Source: Syntrophobacterales bacterium
GTDB lineage: Bacteria; Desulfobacterota; Syntrophobacteria; BM002
DNA length: 7,151 nt
Direction: 5' to 3'
NCBI GenBank assembly: GCA_030613915.1
Contig: JAUWKY010000118.1
Span: 1 to 7,151 of the forward strand
The number at the start of each line of letters is the position of its first letter. Position 1 is the first letter of the stretch. Positions 5,237 to 7,151 of the stretch are shown one piece after another. The notes under the pieces are model-generated. The model was not told the DNA's origin. It saw only the letters and a list, made by a program, of their open reading frames with translations, and searched no databases. Both the position numbers and the translations under genes were made by a program.

Positions 5237-6631
5237 ATGAAACTCTGCGAGTCCTTCGAGGATACCATTGCCGCCATCGCCACCCCCATAGGCGCTGGCG
5301 GTATCGGCATCATAAAAATTAGTGGCCCTGAGGCATGGGCCATTGGCCGCCGACTGTTTGACCAATCCGGTTCTCTGGAAACCATACAATCCCACCACCT
5401 TTATCACGGCCACATCGTTGACTCCAAAACTGAAAAAACCGTGGATGAGGTGCTTGTCAGCTTCATGCGTGCACCCTCAACCTACACCCGGGAAGACGTG
5501 GTCGAGATCAATTGTCACAGCGGCTTCGCTGTCCTAGACCGCATTCTAGGCCTGGTGATTCGGGCTGGCGCCCGGTTGGCAGAACCTGGAGAGTTCACCC
5601 GTCGTGCTTTCCTCAACGGGCGCCTTGACTTGACCCAGGCTGAGGCGGTCTTAGACCTGATTCATTCAAAAACCAGGCGAAGTCTTGATCTTGCCAGCGA
5701 GCACCTTAGAGGTGGGCTCCAAACCATTATCACAGAACTGCGTGACCACCTCCTGGACATTCTTGCGATGCTGGAGGCAGCCATCGATTTTCCGGATGAG
5801 GATTTGGAAATTTTGGCAAGTGAACATCTGGCAGCACGCTTCCGTCAGCAGGTACGGGATCCCATAACTCAATTACTGGAGCACTATGAGGATGGTCGTA
5901 TCCTGCGGGAGGGTCTGGCGGTAATCATCGCCGGCAAGCCTAATGTTGGAAAATCCAGTTTGCTTAATAAGCTCCTTCGCTCCAACCGTGCCCTGGTTAC
6001 TCCCGTTCCTGGCACCACCCGTGACGTTATTGAAGAATCCTTTAGCCTGAGAGGAATTCCATTGAGGCTCATGGATACCGCAGGTCTGCGCCAGTCTGAG
6101 GAGCTTGTGGAGAAACTGGGCATGGAGTTTACCAGAGAACGGTTGGCTCAGGCTGACCTGGTACTGTTCCTGTTGGACCGAAGTACCCCACTGGCACCTG
6201 AGGATCTGCAGATTTACAGAGACATTGGCAACAAACCTAGGCTTCTTGTCCTGAACAAGGTAGACCTTGAAGCCCATCCTGATTTTGCCGCCATCAGGGA
6301 CCGTTTTCCTGAAGAGACCATCGTGGAGACCTCTGCACTTTATGGCGATGGTATGGAAGAATTGAAGGACGCCATTTTCCTCTCCATTCTCGGGGGACGG
6401 CTCGATACAGAGACCTCAGTAGTAGCTCCCAACCTGCGGCATAAGCTGTGCTTGGAGCGAAGTCTGGAGGCAGTGAACCGGGGGCTGGAATTGCTTGATG
6501 ATCAGTCTTCCCCAGAACTCATCGCTTTTGAAGTACAGGAGGCTCTGGCCCACCTGGGAGAGATTGTTGGTTTGACCACAACCGAAGATTTATTGGATCA
6601 GATCTTTAGCCGATTTTGCCTTGGAAAATAA
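5237..6631 (+). CDS. mnmE: tRNA modification GTPase MnmE (TrmE)
   Basis: MnmE with MnmG installs the (carboxymethyl)aminomethyl group on wobble U34 of certain tRNAs in the cytoplasm. The 464-residue product has the N-terminal folate-binding domain (DTIAAIATPIGAGGIGIIKISG onward, split here by family blocks) with EPGEFTRRAFLNGRLDL. A helical domain follows, with an embedded G domain. G-motifs are GKPNVGKSS (233-241), PGTTRD (K-loop/G2), DTAG (280-283), NKVD (340-343) and a SAL G5. The protein ends in the catalytic CLGK (461-464), matching the family C-(I/L)-G-K terminus. The start is uncertain. ATG 5237 begins MKLCESFEDTIAA and fits the usual length, but its GGGAG is only two bases away. GTG 5222 would add five residues and has no Shine-Dalgarno. 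jag ends 37 bp upstream. Confidence 0.97.
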   Translation: MKLCESFEDTIAAIATPIGAGGIGIIKISGPEAWAIGRRLFDQSGSLETIQSHHLYHGHIVDSKTEKTVDEVLVSFMRAPSTYTREDVVEINCHSGFAVLDRILGLVIRAGARLAEPGEFTRRAFLNGRLDLTQAEAVLDLIHSKTRRSLDLASEHLRGGLQTIITELRDHLLDILAMLEAAIDFPDEDLEILASEHLAARFRQQVRDPITQLLEHYEDGRILREGLAVIIAGKPNVGKSSLLNKLLRSNRALVTPVPGTTRDVIEESFSLRGIPLRLMDTAGLRQSEELVEKLGMEFTRERLAQADLVLFLLDRSTPLAPEDLQIYRDIGNKPRLLVLNKVDLEAHPDFAAIRDRFPEETIVETSALYGDGMEELKDAIFLSILGGRLDTETSVVAPNLRHKLCLERSLEAVNRGLELLDDQSSPELIAFEVQEALAHLGEIVGLTTTEDLLDQIFSRFCLGK

Positions 6632-6632
6632 G

Positions 6633-7151
6633 GTGGACAAAGACAGACTCACCCGTTTGTTTCTGCAGGCGTCTCAGGAGGTGAGAGTCTCCCTGAGCAC
6701 GCAGCAAGTTGAGCTTTTCTGGCTCTACCTCCAGGAGCTTCTGGAGTGGAACAGGACTTTTAGCCTCACCGGCATAAAAAATCCTAATGATATCATTATC
6801 AAGAACTTCATTGACTCTCTCACTCCTCTTCCATACCTAGACAGTTCTGGCAGGCTTCTGGATATCGGTTCAGGAGCGGGCTTTCCCTCCATTCCCCTCA
6901 AGATCAGTTGTCCTGAGCTTGAAGTTCAACTGGTGGAGGCAAGTCGAAAAAAGGTCTCTTTTATAAAACACCTCATTCGCACCTTGGGGCTCGAGGGGGT
7001 CTCCGTAGTCCACAGCCGCGTTGAGGAAATGGAACAACCAGAAAGACCTTTTCGCACCATCATCTCCCGTGCTTTTCGGCGGCCTCCACCACTGCTCCAG
7101 TTGGTCTCTCCCCTTTTGGAGCCAAGCACTACGCTGATTGCCATGCTAGGG
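6633..7151 (+). CDS. rsmG: 16S rRNA (guanine527-N7)-methyltransferase RsmG, 3' truncated by window edge
   Basis: The frame is open from a GTG at 6633 to the last base, giving 173 residues of a protein usually around 200-220 residues. RsmG uses S-adenosylmethionine to methylate N7 of G527 in 16S rRNA. Family features are LLEWNRTFSLTGI near the N terminus, the nucleotide-binding loop LDIGSGAGFPSIPLKI starting about residue 75 with D77, VEASRKKVSFIKHL, and ISRAF in the later part. The consensus GFPGIPL reads GFPSIPL here, a mild change. The GTG lies one base after the mnmE stop with a weak GGA upstream, so translation is probably coupled to mnmE. A TTG at 6621 is an alternative start overlapping mnmE. 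The missing part is cut by the window, not by a mutation. Confidence 0.94.
   Translation, partial: MDKDRLTRLFLQASQEVRVSLSTQQVELFWLYLQELLEWNRTFSLTGIKNPNDIIIKNFIDSLTPLPYLDSSGRLLDIGSGAGFPSIPLKISCPELEVQLVEASRKKVSFIKHLIRTLGLEGVSVVHSRVEEMEQPERPFRTIISRAFRRPPPLLQLVSPLLEPSTTLIAMLG

Noticed and set aside
5063..5413. Minus-strand frame spanning the jag-mnmE junction
   Set aside because: It overlaps two certain genes on the other strand and shows no family motif.

Overview
The window carries the widely conserved bacterial block rpmH, rnpA, yidD, yidC, jag, mnmE (trmE), rsmG (gidB), all on the + strand. A LysR-type regulator gene lies upstream in the same orientation. The organism is most likely a Gram-negative bacterium. 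YidC has the long form with an N-terminal membrane anchor, a Pro-rich linker and a large periplasmic domain, and YidD and MnmE fit as well. The LysR protein closely resembles the group called 'selenium metabolism-associated LysR regulators' in Desulfobacterota and other strict anaerobes, so a deltaproteobacterium-like lineage is my best guess. This is inference from remembered family sequences, not from a search.

Layout. 1-518 has no gene. It holds an inverted pair of REP-like hairpins (233-319), a chain of short heptanucleotide tandem repeats (337-447) and a perfect 14-bp palindrome just ahead of the regulator's ribosome binding site (492-505). 519-1421 is the LysR gene. 1422-1862 is another gene-free stretch. 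Its first 270 bases are packed with at least five different 7-bp tandem repeats, and its end holds a good sigma70-type promoter and the rpmH leader. From 1863 onward the core operon runs to the window edge, where rsmG is cut off.

How the genes work together. rpmH (ribosomal protein L34) and rnpA (RNase P protein) serve translation and tRNA maturation. yidD and yidC serve insertion and folding of inner-membrane proteins. jag encodes a KH/R3H RNA-binding protein commonly found next to yidC. mnmE modifies wobble uridine in tRNA, and rsmG methylates 16S rRNA. Spacing is tight in places: rnpA/yidD overlap by an ATGA, and mnmE/rsmG are separated by one base. The larger gaps are 143 bp before yidC and 68 bp before jag. 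One promoter upstream of rpmH could serve the whole set.

The coding part is ordinary. The parts worth a second look are non-coding: the many unrelated repeat sequences that share a 7-bp period, the REP-like doublet with a compensatory stem change, and the palindrome in front of the LysR gene. I found no convincing new gene system, tRNA, CRISPR array or insertion sequence.
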